From JAWLFY01 sp964462125 (GTDB lineage: Bacteria > Planctomycetota > Planctomycetia > Pirellulales > Pirellulaceae), in contig CAYWXT010000005.1 in NCBI GenBank assembly GCA_964462125.1, positions 1 to 50,733 on the forward strand: a stretch of DNA of 50,733 nt. The letters are read 5' to 3'. This document shows positions 46,101-50,733 of this stretch, piece after piece. Both the position numbers and the translations under genes were made by a program. The notes beneath the pieces are model-generated. The model was not told the DNA's origin. It worked only from the letters and a program-made list of their open reading frames with translations, and searched no databases. Each line of letters opens with the position of its first letter. Within the stretch, counting starts at the first letter, position 1.

Positions 46101-46454
46101 CGCCAGTTCTCCGGCGAGGGGGAAGGCGGCTCCGGCGAAGGGGAACGGGTCGCCGACGGCTCGGCAGCGAGAGCATTCACGCCGGTCGCCACCGGGGTGA
46201 TGGCCTCCCAGGCAACCCTGGTCGGTGACTCCGTGATCGCTGGAGGCACTCGGGAGGAACAACCTGCACCCTTCCCGGTAAACCAGCAAGACGTTGGCGT
46301 GGATCAGCCCTCAAGTGAAAAGCTGAGCATCTTCGACAGCGCAGCGACCATCGAAGTCGAATCGATCGTCGACCGTCTGGCTGAGGATACCGCGTCCAGC
46401 CGGGATGCTGAGGAGGAGACGACGGCGCTCGATCAACTTTTCGCAACGCTCTAA
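31152..46454 (+). CDS. Giant multidomain surface protein (5,100 residues) with LExRxLL motif and dockerin repeats
   Basis: An uninterrupted 15.3-kb frame. The N-terminus is basic, then LLESLESRQLLAG (residues 34-46), the LEPR-XLL-like motif of planctomycete exported giants. In order: Ig-like beta domains; a metzincin-like domain (about 605-760) whose zinc site has become FAVGQLLGFGF (740-750); a PPC-type beta sandwich (about 775-900); two right-handed beta-helix regions (about 940-1280 and 1400-1700); two more PPC domains (about 2080-2450); propeller-like strands; flagellin-like hook modules (DGDTFTIG, EGQEFVIG, DGSTFTLS, DGQTFTIG); a fourth PPC (about 3400); more beta-helix; a GEVED domain (about 4750-4910); and dockerin repeats DVNDSGAATPLDALQIIN and DVNGDSRVTPLDALLVIN (4921-4985). 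Domain edges are by eye. It heads the surface cluster. Function is probably adhesion or matrix; no intact catalytic site was seen. Confidence 0.93.
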   Translation: MTHRQLSSRSKRSATGRTERDRMRRQRRMQRQALLESLESRQLLAGPDLIGVQPNEDSLLFESPVLGSEPAQRMDVLNVAPDELLFRFDDDTELDPETLSAIRITRAGEDKVFDSASAMWDLGTDGSVLLEFRAAQPGTGGNGITVTFTASARDSALPGISVDGRNVTIDVSDRASQPSTVQGILSAVEADPEASSLIEAIQVSGSSQEKIGTAVPSGTVLTLEGANAAQAVTDFGTGGEARVRLVSQIPGSEGRETRIEFEQRNFGGPANPAVVVTGQNVLVQLNSAPGNETTVGEFISAINDNEDAANVVRASLEQGSLDTVIGDQPTTFSPLALSGISDVEVQSGFVGLGDSPREVVFRFAEPLPDDLYQIDILGTGPLALANVDGETFRDGENLSRRFRIDLGPQVVAVVPEPVRRNEDGTLSPATGKIEVHFNDDDLDPESATNPGFYPLIFTRDSVSNSDDFTVLPVSVDYNPLANMVTLDYDRPLSRIPDPVEGGFLTGAARLRIGSGEALPAPPTEIDLTLGGEPGDSFDTALDLDPQWTATGATTRSARLTSEIVNGTPFELQLPGPDLPGTRKIRPEDPSRLERTVPLDFLRNAADSVDGISTIQYNFRSSWLGDDPNQPGIAEDKTYFNLISEQQKERVREALHLYSEYLGVNFVEVEGAPTSQAFISIAVGDLYGGDERATSGPGGLAVVTRDTNQSGDADLAVLDFQDFDESTGGEFGGDFFRGSMFAVGQLLGFGFADDLPQPVTQSTDFIFSPGDDNEPSFPSVADIVHGQHLFRPDSTDIDLYRFTLDAPGTLSVETIAERLGSASMLDTALRLYRADASGAFEEIALNDDYFSRDSLIDLEVEAGTYVVGVSAKGNTAYDPSIPGTGFGGRSQGDYELRLDFRPDSVPSLRDTTGNALDGNTDGRPGELFDFWFVPADPNNTIYVDKAASGGQPPSGSIANPYREIDQAIAAADPGETIRVLGNGGVDGQIETVEDNFSYQIGFASNGEPLEDGSSLDLPRGVRMVIDAAAVLKFNRSRLGVGSVSPLIDDSDSALQVLGTPTLVDSNGLPRRDQAGEIIPGNVFFTSIHDDSIGAGNTPANTPEAQAGDWGGIDFRGDLDFADEQRRNREREGVFLNHIQFADMRYGGGSVSVGGQSSVVSPIDMAVTRPTVIHSTITNSADAAIAATPDSFAETRFTAPDYQGDDPFTPDYSRVGPHIRGNTITDNSINGLFVRVATGTGEDLETLNTTARFDDVDIPHVLAENLVIDGNPGGPRLISSAPSSLLIRTSTTASGEVAPGSYTYRLTNVNASGAESVASQPTAPVTLDSTGGVELNQLPTVSGDNGFTARRLYRAAIDPATGEPGEFRLVAQLNASSTSFVDREAAGTTVLQDDATSLQSRLDAGLKIDAGTVVKLDGARIEARFGGDLIAEGTADNPVVFTSINDRRYGGSGTFNTNGQSDSGELAAGDWGGIYIGQGASGSLDHAVVAGAGGTTRIEGGFASFNPIEVHQGTLRLSNSRLEENASGVGVGADNRVGRGDNAAGSVFILAAAPVIANNEFFNGEGPAITVDVNSLSSREVNDHGRVSGPIDRIDVVGNAGPLVQGNVLDNNSINGMQVRSGELSTAGVWDDVDIVHVVNDSIEIPNQHIFGGLRLQSDSRGSLVVKSESGDGDPAGIVVGGSRVSGAGQFRDIPDRIGGSLQVIGHPDFPVIMTTLADDSEGAGFTRDGRPQVDTDNDGVIFDVVTGTVGLPTGPEVNNGTLIDNDVNPSMPGAFSYQPGPGGVHQSAVATSQGLTGVFVDQPVLFDYGFFIDVGADGGAVGLETTTVTMQPTLIADDLVASEGTFQGANGVVDWRIEQFFVDGQVDLVSEITLSSDQPLGDLRFINYYDPVIGSDLGDILFTEGAPGTDDFRLTILDGPEEIGFRQYGAFEPGPGLAGASYEGWIASAFPNLITPPTFNLPFVPDGSVDPGSVPLLNDARFPQPNYGPGILTSALSWVTDPTATSATVTTNLELIAEVFGTEGRNQVPAGLWDGITVREAANDRNVAAIFENEPVRTSVVDSNSTPSRSQFLGELAPNEQSGDENRQLGFVVNGTVATKDDVDVYSFVAESGTQVWLDIDRTSQHLDTVVELINANGDVLALSNDSLLADSSLAQEPFTNVASGMDAGAAQPLSVLGGGSQQDPYSTNPKDAGMRVVLPGESGTRNQYHVRVRSSSVPDSQAAGALDNLLDPFNVRQGLTTGRYDLQVRLREEDEVAGTQMNLSEVRYASNGLRIVGQPLHSPLLGEDAEKTGPNDSRQDAQPLGIHGVADDEAAGAGGPLQSDRLAKSFAGRIDSPDDVDWYQFDVGYDNLTRDNADLFLSTILDLDYADNFARSDMALHVFDSNGRLVLIGGDSDVANDQPGRSGSNDTTDLSRGSAGTNDPFIGPSELSEGTYYVAVSNQQQVPLPMDQFFNADSANPLLRLEPIDSVQRIAEDRIGSSGGGTASSPEVPLLFDNDSFVEHSLDDAILYVHTVDSLLLVNPFTGNVYGTVGNFGDEVRDVAFTANGELFGYTGFDDRPLADDAWTYRRIDTGTAQLSAPISDGAGIDTFHWSGDFDDDGVPVDRVDSDDGLEVEAITIREFAGRETGFFVANRPVDRLGVTRTDNLLYAFDEETGEATGPNFDPTGFQLPDMGGATSSREVGQIDTTPIGVDRQLGVGPASRINASGVQVPRFFDGDTFTIGSGNNVVTFELDAGLTFTANTGEAVEDGDAVEIDGVVFEFDRDGNLENDGAVAVDLPAATPNPEDLIRRLAEAVRGEGIAVAEAGITMTLPNSAAASILTGGALSRTGSAGVDAGNSRVLLLPSDTAQTLALRIAEAINEASALPPGATGALPDVSATVSGQAGHSVEISGVGQILGVTGAFVAGGGGTGGLVTGAELTDTTGNGANDSLFAVTNTGGLYEVTSGELSGTGNRAIGRYVTSATDLIGLNFTGLRAGPVDILDGALSQTLFGTTASGEIYAFNTSGELQPVFAGGRTSISTGVPGLLGLDFSTVNSNLWHTTDTRGQDPGHGIDPLFNGTRGRTNGGNSLAFNYEAGAFSNRYPTGAEQPVRFDGNGNLVNPRQDGTSLENSINLPGGARGAMQSNAFSLEDYSSSDQPALYFNYFMEGEPDNNDPDDARDALRVYVVTSDGVEHLVASSSTAREPFAFDDEFDDPPQDGVFDDDIDTDVQQLFNDTGSWRQARVPLGEFAGQGDLGLRIEFATGGSTVTGSATVRTVSGARLTEGQEFVIGGETFEIDLLPSLALPSGAELASLYADPDAAAVVTVDGQEYVLDDGARTIEPEQIAVELLADLPDSSVEELTGSQIAAALAAAIEANPPSGETLTDLDFSDPADDPSVDGDRNDLIYEATQLPYSGGNATLVGSGRIGSFDSVGNPTNLDDVDLLRLDVVAGTTISVSAELADDPSQSPVIRLFDAAGNAVNTTFDPDAETVSYTAQRDGAVFVGLSGSGNDRYDPQRPGSTNAGMIGEYTAQIDVSVPATARRDGAILEFENPISVAATPDELFRVGGQSETTGLPVRISRFMSAAEVAQQVQQVVADRFAGGNTAAFPLSGSSIQLGDVSLNDAGPFSDETQRWGDRFGAGAVQGTRNNDFEGVYLDDFIIGFAERGEIATGSDIVSSPFVVDERSQFPLPADPTSDLQTGSYQVEIRDGSEYVNSLARSPFRTFDTNDQLSDSLRIVARSADELRDGSTFTLSDGQSTFTFEFDQVELDNGVAPGHVPVPFTLRHDDSEMGVIRPNTAAEVAANVIEAINRADVQTLLDAAALPSSGIDGVSEPGINIFGRVVVEDLGDVFASINRAERRGDSNRDRASQGVIMIENSQFLFNSEYGIDISHDVNVSVDGVETPSAVRYPRNLVTLNSENLKPGVVIRSNVLGFNTAGGLQVSGLDPAANETSRDPVGYDRIVNNTIVGGSISPGVQSPPETFQGTLFEGGVISFADAVVDYTPDAGGSPPAAEHQNTGNALGAPDAGGRGTEPVDDATTVSLGRGGTMTLQFIDNLLTGSGDSRPDLMVFETGEVESVRVEISRDGTTFFDVGTVGGSSNTVDIDAAGFGPQDRFAFVRLTDLRQGSAGVPSLGADIDAVGALSTVPVERFDPDGTGINVRGNAAPALLNNVIANTNQGVNVDAAGSLAVFGGNAYYRNTENLGGSAELGQFAQQLSDAEVVFVSPSDLVFTPSPGAKIIDSSIDSLEDRPSLNAVKSPLGLKTSPILAPQFDVHGQLRVDDPDVDSPGGLGEQVFKDRGASDRGDNVGPRVVLLSPQAPDLGIDGGTTTVFGPAPRAFEVQLLDGLAPADVVPGTGIDDRSVSSDSVLLLKDGVPLVEGTDYRFGYNPSTNVIRLTPIAGVWEADKTYVIRLLDDSDAVVSAANGVTYIDGTELQILDSSGESTTFEYETGIVLSLAGNLAGSDAADGVSIDVFDGASSQTFELDTDGSFNSGNIPVSLPSEPSMAELTEALVDAINGASGLNLQATGSGSQIQLLGGTPLASVTPSSSQVSVAGAIGTSIGFGLQIPAAGTAPAADAVEDGQTFTIGRGAVTAVTFEFDMNDSVQTAGAVPVTLSANPTLDEVADAIVRAVAGTGLGLSPENAGFGRVFLGGDINHSVDLGDTGLTQLGLPGDAESIPIEVGIDQTAAEVATTIMTAIDNAALPGVDTMQAGRRILLTGSGGVSGIGAVQFAMIQDRVGNALQSNRADGRTELTVFVGSGFDSGDAPAPYRSSLADDGPRHRVDPNFSLGTTVTPDADAKLPDADEDDGVRVLDGVQAGFTANVEIIVNNPDNRVFFVDAWFDWNADGVFDSDEVVRYGAPGTGRIPLQSGANVVAVNVPADAATEEIYARFRLSEDSDLGPLGNADSGEVEDINLVVTSNAFQNPVSRFDVNDSGAATPLDALQIINALERAGQGTVFLDNPPLPPLPKFPDVNGDSRVTPLDALLVINELARQFSGEGEGGSGEGERVADGSAARAFTPVATGVMASQATLVGDSVIAGGTREEQPAPFPVNQQDVGVDQPSSEKLSIFDSAATIEVESIVDRLAEDTASSRDAEEETTALDQLFATL

Positions 46455-46536
46455 TCGCGGCGAACGTCCGTCGGCTCACGGTTTTCAAACAGGGCTGGTT
46501 TGGCTGTGTGACGTAGAATGACCGGTGGGGGCGGCG

Positions 46537-49257
46537 ATGTCGCCCCCACCTCGCATCGCCCCCTTTGCTACCGAATCGGATTCTGTGACATCTTCGCCCC
46601 GCAGTCCCCGCCGAACCCGAGCGAAGCGTCGCCCGCTGGCCGTTCAGCAGTTGGAGGATCGCCGCCTGCTGGCGGCGGCACCCCTTGGTGCGTCAGTCTT
46701 TGATACCGGCGAATTCATGCTGGGAAGCGTCGCGGTCGTCCCCGTTCTGTTCGAGAGCGATGGCACCATCGACGCCGAGACGCAGAACTGGTCGCCGGGC
46801 GAGATCGACGCGATGCTTGCGAGGATCAGCGAGGGAGTGAACTGGTGGTCCGGGGCGCTCGACGAACTCGACACGGTCCATTCGTTGGACTTCGTGATCG
46901 ACGACACGTACGCAGCGAATCCGGTCTCCACCCCCTACGAACCGATTGATCGGGTCAGCGACGATTTTCAGAAGTATGCAGGCGGCTTCCTGGAGGACCA
47001 GGGGTACGGCGATTCGCCATCGTTCGAAGCGGCAGTGCACCGTTTCAATCACGACCAACGACTGCGGCTGGGGACCGACTGGGCGTTCAGCATTTTCGTG
47101 GCCGACGCCTCGGATGACGCCGATGGCCAGTTTGAATCTGGGGGCAGTTTTTCCAACGCCTTCGCGTTCGCCGGGGGACAGTTCATCGTCCTCCCCTCGT
47201 CCCGCCCCGCGTCGACGGTGGCCCACGAGATGGGGCACATTTTTTGGGCTCGCGATGAATATCCCGGCGGTGGCTCCTGGACCGATACCCGCGGCTATTA
47301 CGACGCTCAAAACCTGAACGCCGCTGACGACGCCCCGCCCGGATCCGTTCAGGAAATCAGCATCATGCGGGCGGGGGAGCCACTCGCCCAGGCCTACGCG
47401 AACCAGGTCAGCCCCGCCTCGACGCTGGCTATGGTTGGTTGGCAAGATTCCGACGGGAACGGGATTTTCGATCTCGCCGACGTGCCGCTGGCGCTCGACG
47501 CGGTGGGGCACTTCGATGCAGAAACCGACACCTATCATTTCCGCGGCTCCGCCTCCGCTGTGCCGCTGAGGAATCAAAACTCCTCCGGGCCGCAGAGCGA
47601 CATCACGCTGAACCAGATCAGCCGCTTGGAGTATTCGCTCGATGGTGGAGAGTGGGTCACCGCGGCCACCCCCGATGCCCAGGGGGCCGAGCTGGACGTT
47701 TCGGTTGAAATTCCCGAGCCGTTTTCCGCGATCCGCTGGCGCGTGATCGATGATGCGGTCGGCGTGACCAGCCCGGTCCTCGAGGGGTCGGCTACGTCGG
47801 CGGCGATCTCCCCCGCCGCTGTCACCGGCTACGCGTTTCTGGACGACAACGCCAGCGGCGACCGCGACGGAATCGAATCTCTCCTCGCCGACGCAACGGT
47901 CACCATTCGCGGCGAGGACGGTACGCCGCTGCCAGCCGGGGTGGTGGAGGCGGACCAGCTCGAGGAAGGTGAAATCGGCGGCCCGGTCGCCGGGGTTTCC
48001 TTGAGTAGTGAAGGGGCGATGCTTGACGGGCGCCTGTCGGTCCGCGAAGCCCCCAATGCAGGCGAGCGATTGGTTTTCCACGCGTTCGATCAACAACGAG
48101 AGCGATGGACGGCGGCTTGGTCAGAGCGGGCGGTGTTGCGCGCCGAATTGGATCAGCCGGTCGGCGAAGCGACCGTCGAATTCGCTGCCCTTGGCGATCT
48201 CGGCTACGGACGTGTGGAAGCCTATGACGCCAGCGGCAGTCTGGTCACCCGCGCGACCTCGGTGGGACTCGAGGAGACCGAGACCGCATCGGTCACCGTG
48301 TCCGATCCGCACGGTCAAATCGCCAGCATCCGCGCCTTTGGGCATGCCGACACCCGCGTTGCCGTCGAGGCGATTGGGTACGGCATTCCCTCAACCAGCG
48401 CGACCGACGCCAGCGGCGCGTGGGCCTTTCCCAACCTCGCCGATGGCACCTACCGCGTTGACGTGATACCTGAATTGGCGATTCACGAGTTCGACCAAGC
48501 ATCGTTCGTCATCGATGTGGTCGAAGGGGCCAGCCCCACCGTTGTCGCTGCGGCCAGCCGGGTCATGAGTCCTCGGCACAACGACTCGCTCCCCCAAGAC
48601 GTCAACGGAGACGGGGTCGTCACCGCCCTTGACGCGCTGCTGGTGATCAACGATCTGAACCGCAACGAGTCGCGGATGCTGACTCATGGCGAACGGGACG
48701 GGCCGTCGATCGACGTCAACGACGACGGTGCCGTCTCAGCCCTCGATGCCCTGCTCGTCATCAACACCCTCAGTCGCCAGTCCCCTGACGGGGACGGCGA
48801 GGGGGAACAGGTCGCTGGCGGTCGCGTCGCCGAGAACCCCGATTCGACGGCTGACTCAACCGTGGCGGCACCCGTGGCCGGCGAGGTCCAGGCAGTTGCC
48901 CCCCAGGACGCCGATGCCGTGATGGCCGGTTGGCCAGCCCCCGAACCCCCCTCCCCTGGTTCACCCCACCTCCTGGCATCCCAAACCTTCCGGCTATCGC
49001 GATCGGCCGAAGGGGAGCGAACCGGGGACGCCGCAAAATCGCCGGCACGTGACGAGCCGGCGAGCGACGAGGGTGCCAGGACAGAATCGGCTGGGGCAGA
49101 AAACGCTGCCGCTCCTGGCCGATCCACGTCCAACAGCGGCAACCGGAACCACCCAGACACCCCAAGTCACCCAGGCGTTCCGGTCGAGCAGGCAGATCAT
49201 CTGGACGAACAACTTCTGACAGAAATTCCGGAACTTTTCCTATCGCCGGAACTCTAA
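46537..49257 (+). CDS. Exported zincin-like metalloprotease with dockerin repeats
   Basis: A 906-residue protein starting with a basic leader and QQLEDRRLLAA (LEDRRLL at 39-45). A protease domain follows with HEMGHIFWARDEY: His230, Glu231 and His234 form HExxH and Glu241 or Asp240 is a likely third ligand. This HExGH-x5-DEY pattern recalls M64/IgA-peptidase-like zincins but the family is not certain. Next come Ig/CnaB-like beta domains (GYAFLDDNASGDRDGIESL; SGAWAFPNLADGTYRVDVIP), dockerin repeats DVNGDGVVTALDALLVIN (688) and DVNDDGAVSALDALLVIN (726), and a disordered Pro/Ser/Glu-rich tail. Start at ATG 46537 is preferred to GTG 46525. It begins 82 bases after the giant gene and is probably in the same operon. 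Confidence 0.88.
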   Translation: MSPPPRIAPFATESDSVTSSPRSPRRTRAKRRPLAVQQLEDRRLLAAAPLGASVFDTGEFMLGSVAVVPVLFESDGTIDAETQNWSPGEIDAMLARISEGVNWWSGALDELDTVHSLDFVIDDTYAANPVSTPYEPIDRVSDDFQKYAGGFLEDQGYGDSPSFEAAVHRFNHDQRLRLGTDWAFSIFVADASDDADGQFESGGSFSNAFAFAGGQFIVLPSSRPASTVAHEMGHIFWARDEYPGGGSWTDTRGYYDAQNLNAADDAPPGSVQEISIMRAGEPLAQAYANQVSPASTLAMVGWQDSDGNGIFDLADVPLALDAVGHFDAETDTYHFRGSASAVPLRNQNSSGPQSDITLNQISRLEYSLDGGEWVTAATPDAQGAELDVSVEIPEPFSAIRWRVIDDAVGVTSPVLEGSATSAAISPAAVTGYAFLDDNASGDRDGIESLLADATVTIRGEDGTPLPAGVVEADQLEEGEIGGPVAGVSLSSEGAMLDGRLSVREAPNAGERLVFHAFDQQRERWTAAWSERAVLRAELDQPVGEATVEFAALGDLGYGRVEAYDASGSLVTRATSVGLEETETASVTVSDPHGQIASIRAFGHADTRVAVEAIGYGIPSTSATDASGAWAFPNLADGTYRVDVIPELAIHEFDQASFVIDVVEGASPTVVAAASRVMSPRHNDSLPQDVNGDGVVTALDALLVINDLNRNESRMLTHGERDGPSIDVNDDGAVSALDALLVINTLSRQSPDGDGEGEQVAGGRVAENPDSTADSTVAAPVAGEVQAVAPQDADAVMAGWPAPEPPSPGSPHLLASQTFRLSRSAEGERTGDAAKSPARDEPASDEGARTESAGAENAAAPGRSTSNSGNRNHPDTPSHPGVPVEQADHLDEQLLTEIPELFLSPEL

Positions 49258-49300
49258 CCGCGAGTCGCAGGGCTACCCCAGGCTGAAATCCATTGGAATG

Positions 49301-49328
49301 TTGATAAATCAGGTTGCCCAGGTAAGAT
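49301..49328 (+). promoter_or_regulatory. Weak sigma-70-like promoter upstream of the third surface gene
   Basis: TTGATA (49301-49306), 16-base spacer, TAAGAT (49323-49328). Five of six and four of six. It would give a leader of about 150 bases. The 230-base gap (49258-49487) holds nothing else I can identify. Confidence 0.3.
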
Positions 49329-49487
49329 GGGGCCACTAGTCGCATTTTCCGAATCGATTGCCCTCGACAGAATGATGAACGGCCCCCCGGCGTGTCCTCG
49401 CTTGATGGTCGATTCGGAGGTTCCTGATTGAGCGAGATTCGGGAGCCGCCACCCTTCGAACCATATTTCTTTTTGCTGAGAAAACAG

Positions 49488-50733
49488 ATGCGAAATCTGC
49501 GCCAGTTGTTTCGACGCACTCCGTGGCTGGATTCCAAGCAGCAGTTTCGACGTCGTCGCGAAGCTGGTGCGACGAGGTCACGTCCATCACGAATCCTGCG
49601 CAACGAGACGTTGGAGAAGCGGCAGTTGCTGGCAGGCGACATCGCCTACGCCCACAATTACTGGCACGCCGCGGATGTCGACGACAACCAGCAAATCACC
49701 GCGGGCGACGCCTTGCGGGTGGTCAACTTGCTGAGCCGTCACGGCGGCAGCATCGAAATCACCGAGCCGGGCCAGATCGATTCCTATGCCGACGTCAACT
49801 CCGACGGTTTGGTCACCGCCAGCGATGCCCTGACGGTCATCAACTCGCTCAACCGGGGTGAGGCTGCCGGTGAGCTGATCGACATGCACCTCAACGCCCG
49901 GGACATCAATGACGAGGCGTTGACCACCGATGACGACCGGTCGATCACGGTCGACGTGGGCGAAGTCTTCTTTCTGGAACTGAGCTACACCGATCTGCGC
50001 ACTTTCGGCTCGGATATCGGTGCCTTCCAGATCATGACCGACATGCTGTTTGAGTCGGACGAATCGTCGGCGGCCGATATGATCACGCCGGTGTTGACCG
50101 AAACGCAAATGATCGTGATCGAGGAGAACATCCGCGAGTCCGAATCGGGCGAACTCACATTCAGCCTGGAGGAGGGTTCGACGACCCACGAGGCCAGTCT
50201 GGCGGCATTCAGCTCGGATCCGGTTGGAGAGATTGAAGACGCCCTGCTGGCCTTCGGCTACCAGGAGAATGAATTCCGGGTCAAGCGGTTGGCCGACAAC
50301 CTTCGCACCTTCCCCGGGCAGCCCGAGAACCCCGATCCCGGCAATCTCGCGTTCGAAATCCGCTATACCGATTTTGCGTTTGCCGGCGTCGACCTTCCCG
50401 ATCTCCAGGCCACCGGCAACTTTGACAACACGGTGCGGGTGTTGGCCGAGTCTCAGCCCCCGGTCAATTCTGACGGCTCGGTCAACGGGGCTGCCGCAGG
50501 TGGCAACCTCGATACACGAAGCCGCACGTTCCCCGGCAGCGATCCGTTTGGTCGCGAGGTCTACGGGCTGGTCAAATTCGGTGAATTCGATTCCTCCATT
50601 GGATTTGACGAATTGGGGGCCATCGGCCCGGTGGCCCCAGGCGGCATTCCCCAAGTCGTCGGCGACTTTCCCCAGCCCTTCGACGCCTTCAGCATTCCGA
50701 TCATGATCAACGAGCCGGTGACCGACCTGTCGG
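49488..50733 (+). CDS. Dockerin/cohesin-like surface protein, N-terminal part (cut by window edge)
   Basis: At least 415 residues, open at the window end. A very basic leader (residues 1-38) precedes NETLEKRQLLAGD (LEKRQLL at 42-48). Two dockerin-type Ca-binding repeats follow directly, an unusual N-terminal place: DVDDNQQITAGDALRVVN (63) and DVNSDGLVTASDALTVIN (102). From about residue 152 a beta-rich segment (SITVDVGEVFFLELSYTDLR, then GAFQIMTDMLFE) resembles the start of cohesin-like domains, which bind dockerins; this is tentative. ATG at 49488 is used; an in-frame TTG at 49428 is possible. It follows the dockerin protease on the same strand. Confidence 0.8.
   Translation, partial: MRNLRQLFRRTPWLDSKQQFRRRREAGATRSRPSRILRNETLEKRQLLAGDIAYAHNYWHAADVDDNQQITAGDALRVVNLLSRHGGSIEITEPGQIDSYADVNSDGLVTASDALTVINSLNRGEAAGELIDMHLNARDINDEALTTDDDRSITVDVGEVFFLELSYTDLRTFGSDIGAFQIMTDMLFESDESSAADMITPVLTETQMIVIEENIRESESGELTFSLEEGSTTHEASLAAFSSDPVGEIEDALLAFGYQENEFRVKRLADNLRTFPGQPENPDPGNLAFEIRYTDFAFAGVDLPDLQATGNFDNTVRVLAESQPPVNSDGSVNGAAAGGNLDTRSRTFPGSDPFGREVYGLVKFGEFDSSIGFDELGAIGPVAPGGIPQVVGDFPQPFDAFSIPIMINEPVTDLS

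Overview
The window is high-GC DNA with the features of a planctomycete, most likely of the Pirellulaceae. The evidence is a PEP-CTERM protein, a C-terminal DUF1559 remnant, exported proteins opening with an LExRxLL (LEPR-XLL-like) motif and carrying dockerin-type repeats, a 5,100-residue secreted protein, a flhA/flhF/fliA flagellar block, and many small dispersed repeats at gene ends. No species can be named from the sequence alone. I saw no rRNA, tRNA, CRISPR array, transposase or phage gene.

Layout. 1-726 (minus): 5' part of a ribokinase gene behind a DUF2007 gene. 971-3413 (plus): a candidate sigma-54 promoter, a small exported protein and an exported HEAT-repeat protein, overlapping by ATGA. 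3539-5245 (minus): a PEP-CTERM protein and a Tat-type intradiol dioxygenase. 5380-5853 (plus): dtd. 5854-9434 (minus): a secreted tandem AhpD-like protein, a small lipoprotein coupled to a decayed DUF1559 gene, a small exported Cys-motif protein with a good promoter, and a YdjM-like membrane hydrolase. 9652-10359 (plus): CvpA-like. 10452-18367 (minus): flhA, flhF, a small membrane protein, fliA, a glycosyltransferase, a Ser/Thr kinase and accA, the last two overlapping. 18635-23591 (minus): AI-2E-family permease, ThuA-like protein, serA, serC. 23970-27773 (plus): bifunctional proline dehydrogenase/P5C dehydrogenase. 27951-30580 (minus): glycyl-tRNA synthetase and a TPR lipoprotein, separated by a long perfect hairpin. 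31152-50733 (plus): a surface-protein cluster of a 15.3-kb gene, a dockerin-bearing zincin-like protease and a dockerin/cohesin-like protein that runs off the window.

How the genes work together. serA and serC give two steps of serine synthesis. flhA, flhF and fliA are export gate, placement GTPase and late flagellar sigma factor. The last three genes look like one exported system: each has the same N-terminal motif and paired dockerin repeats, one has an intact HExxH site, the giant has a metzincin-like fold whose zinc residues all appear replaced, and the third has a segment resembling a cohesin. This is the best candidate here for an undescribed system, with the cohesin call the weakest part.

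A second theme is repeats. Several genes (serC, glyS, putA, the permease, the TPR gene, serA) end inside or within a few bases of short palindromic or tandem repeats, and a 16-mer (CTCCCCTGCCCTGCCC) recurs in both coding and non-coding DNA.
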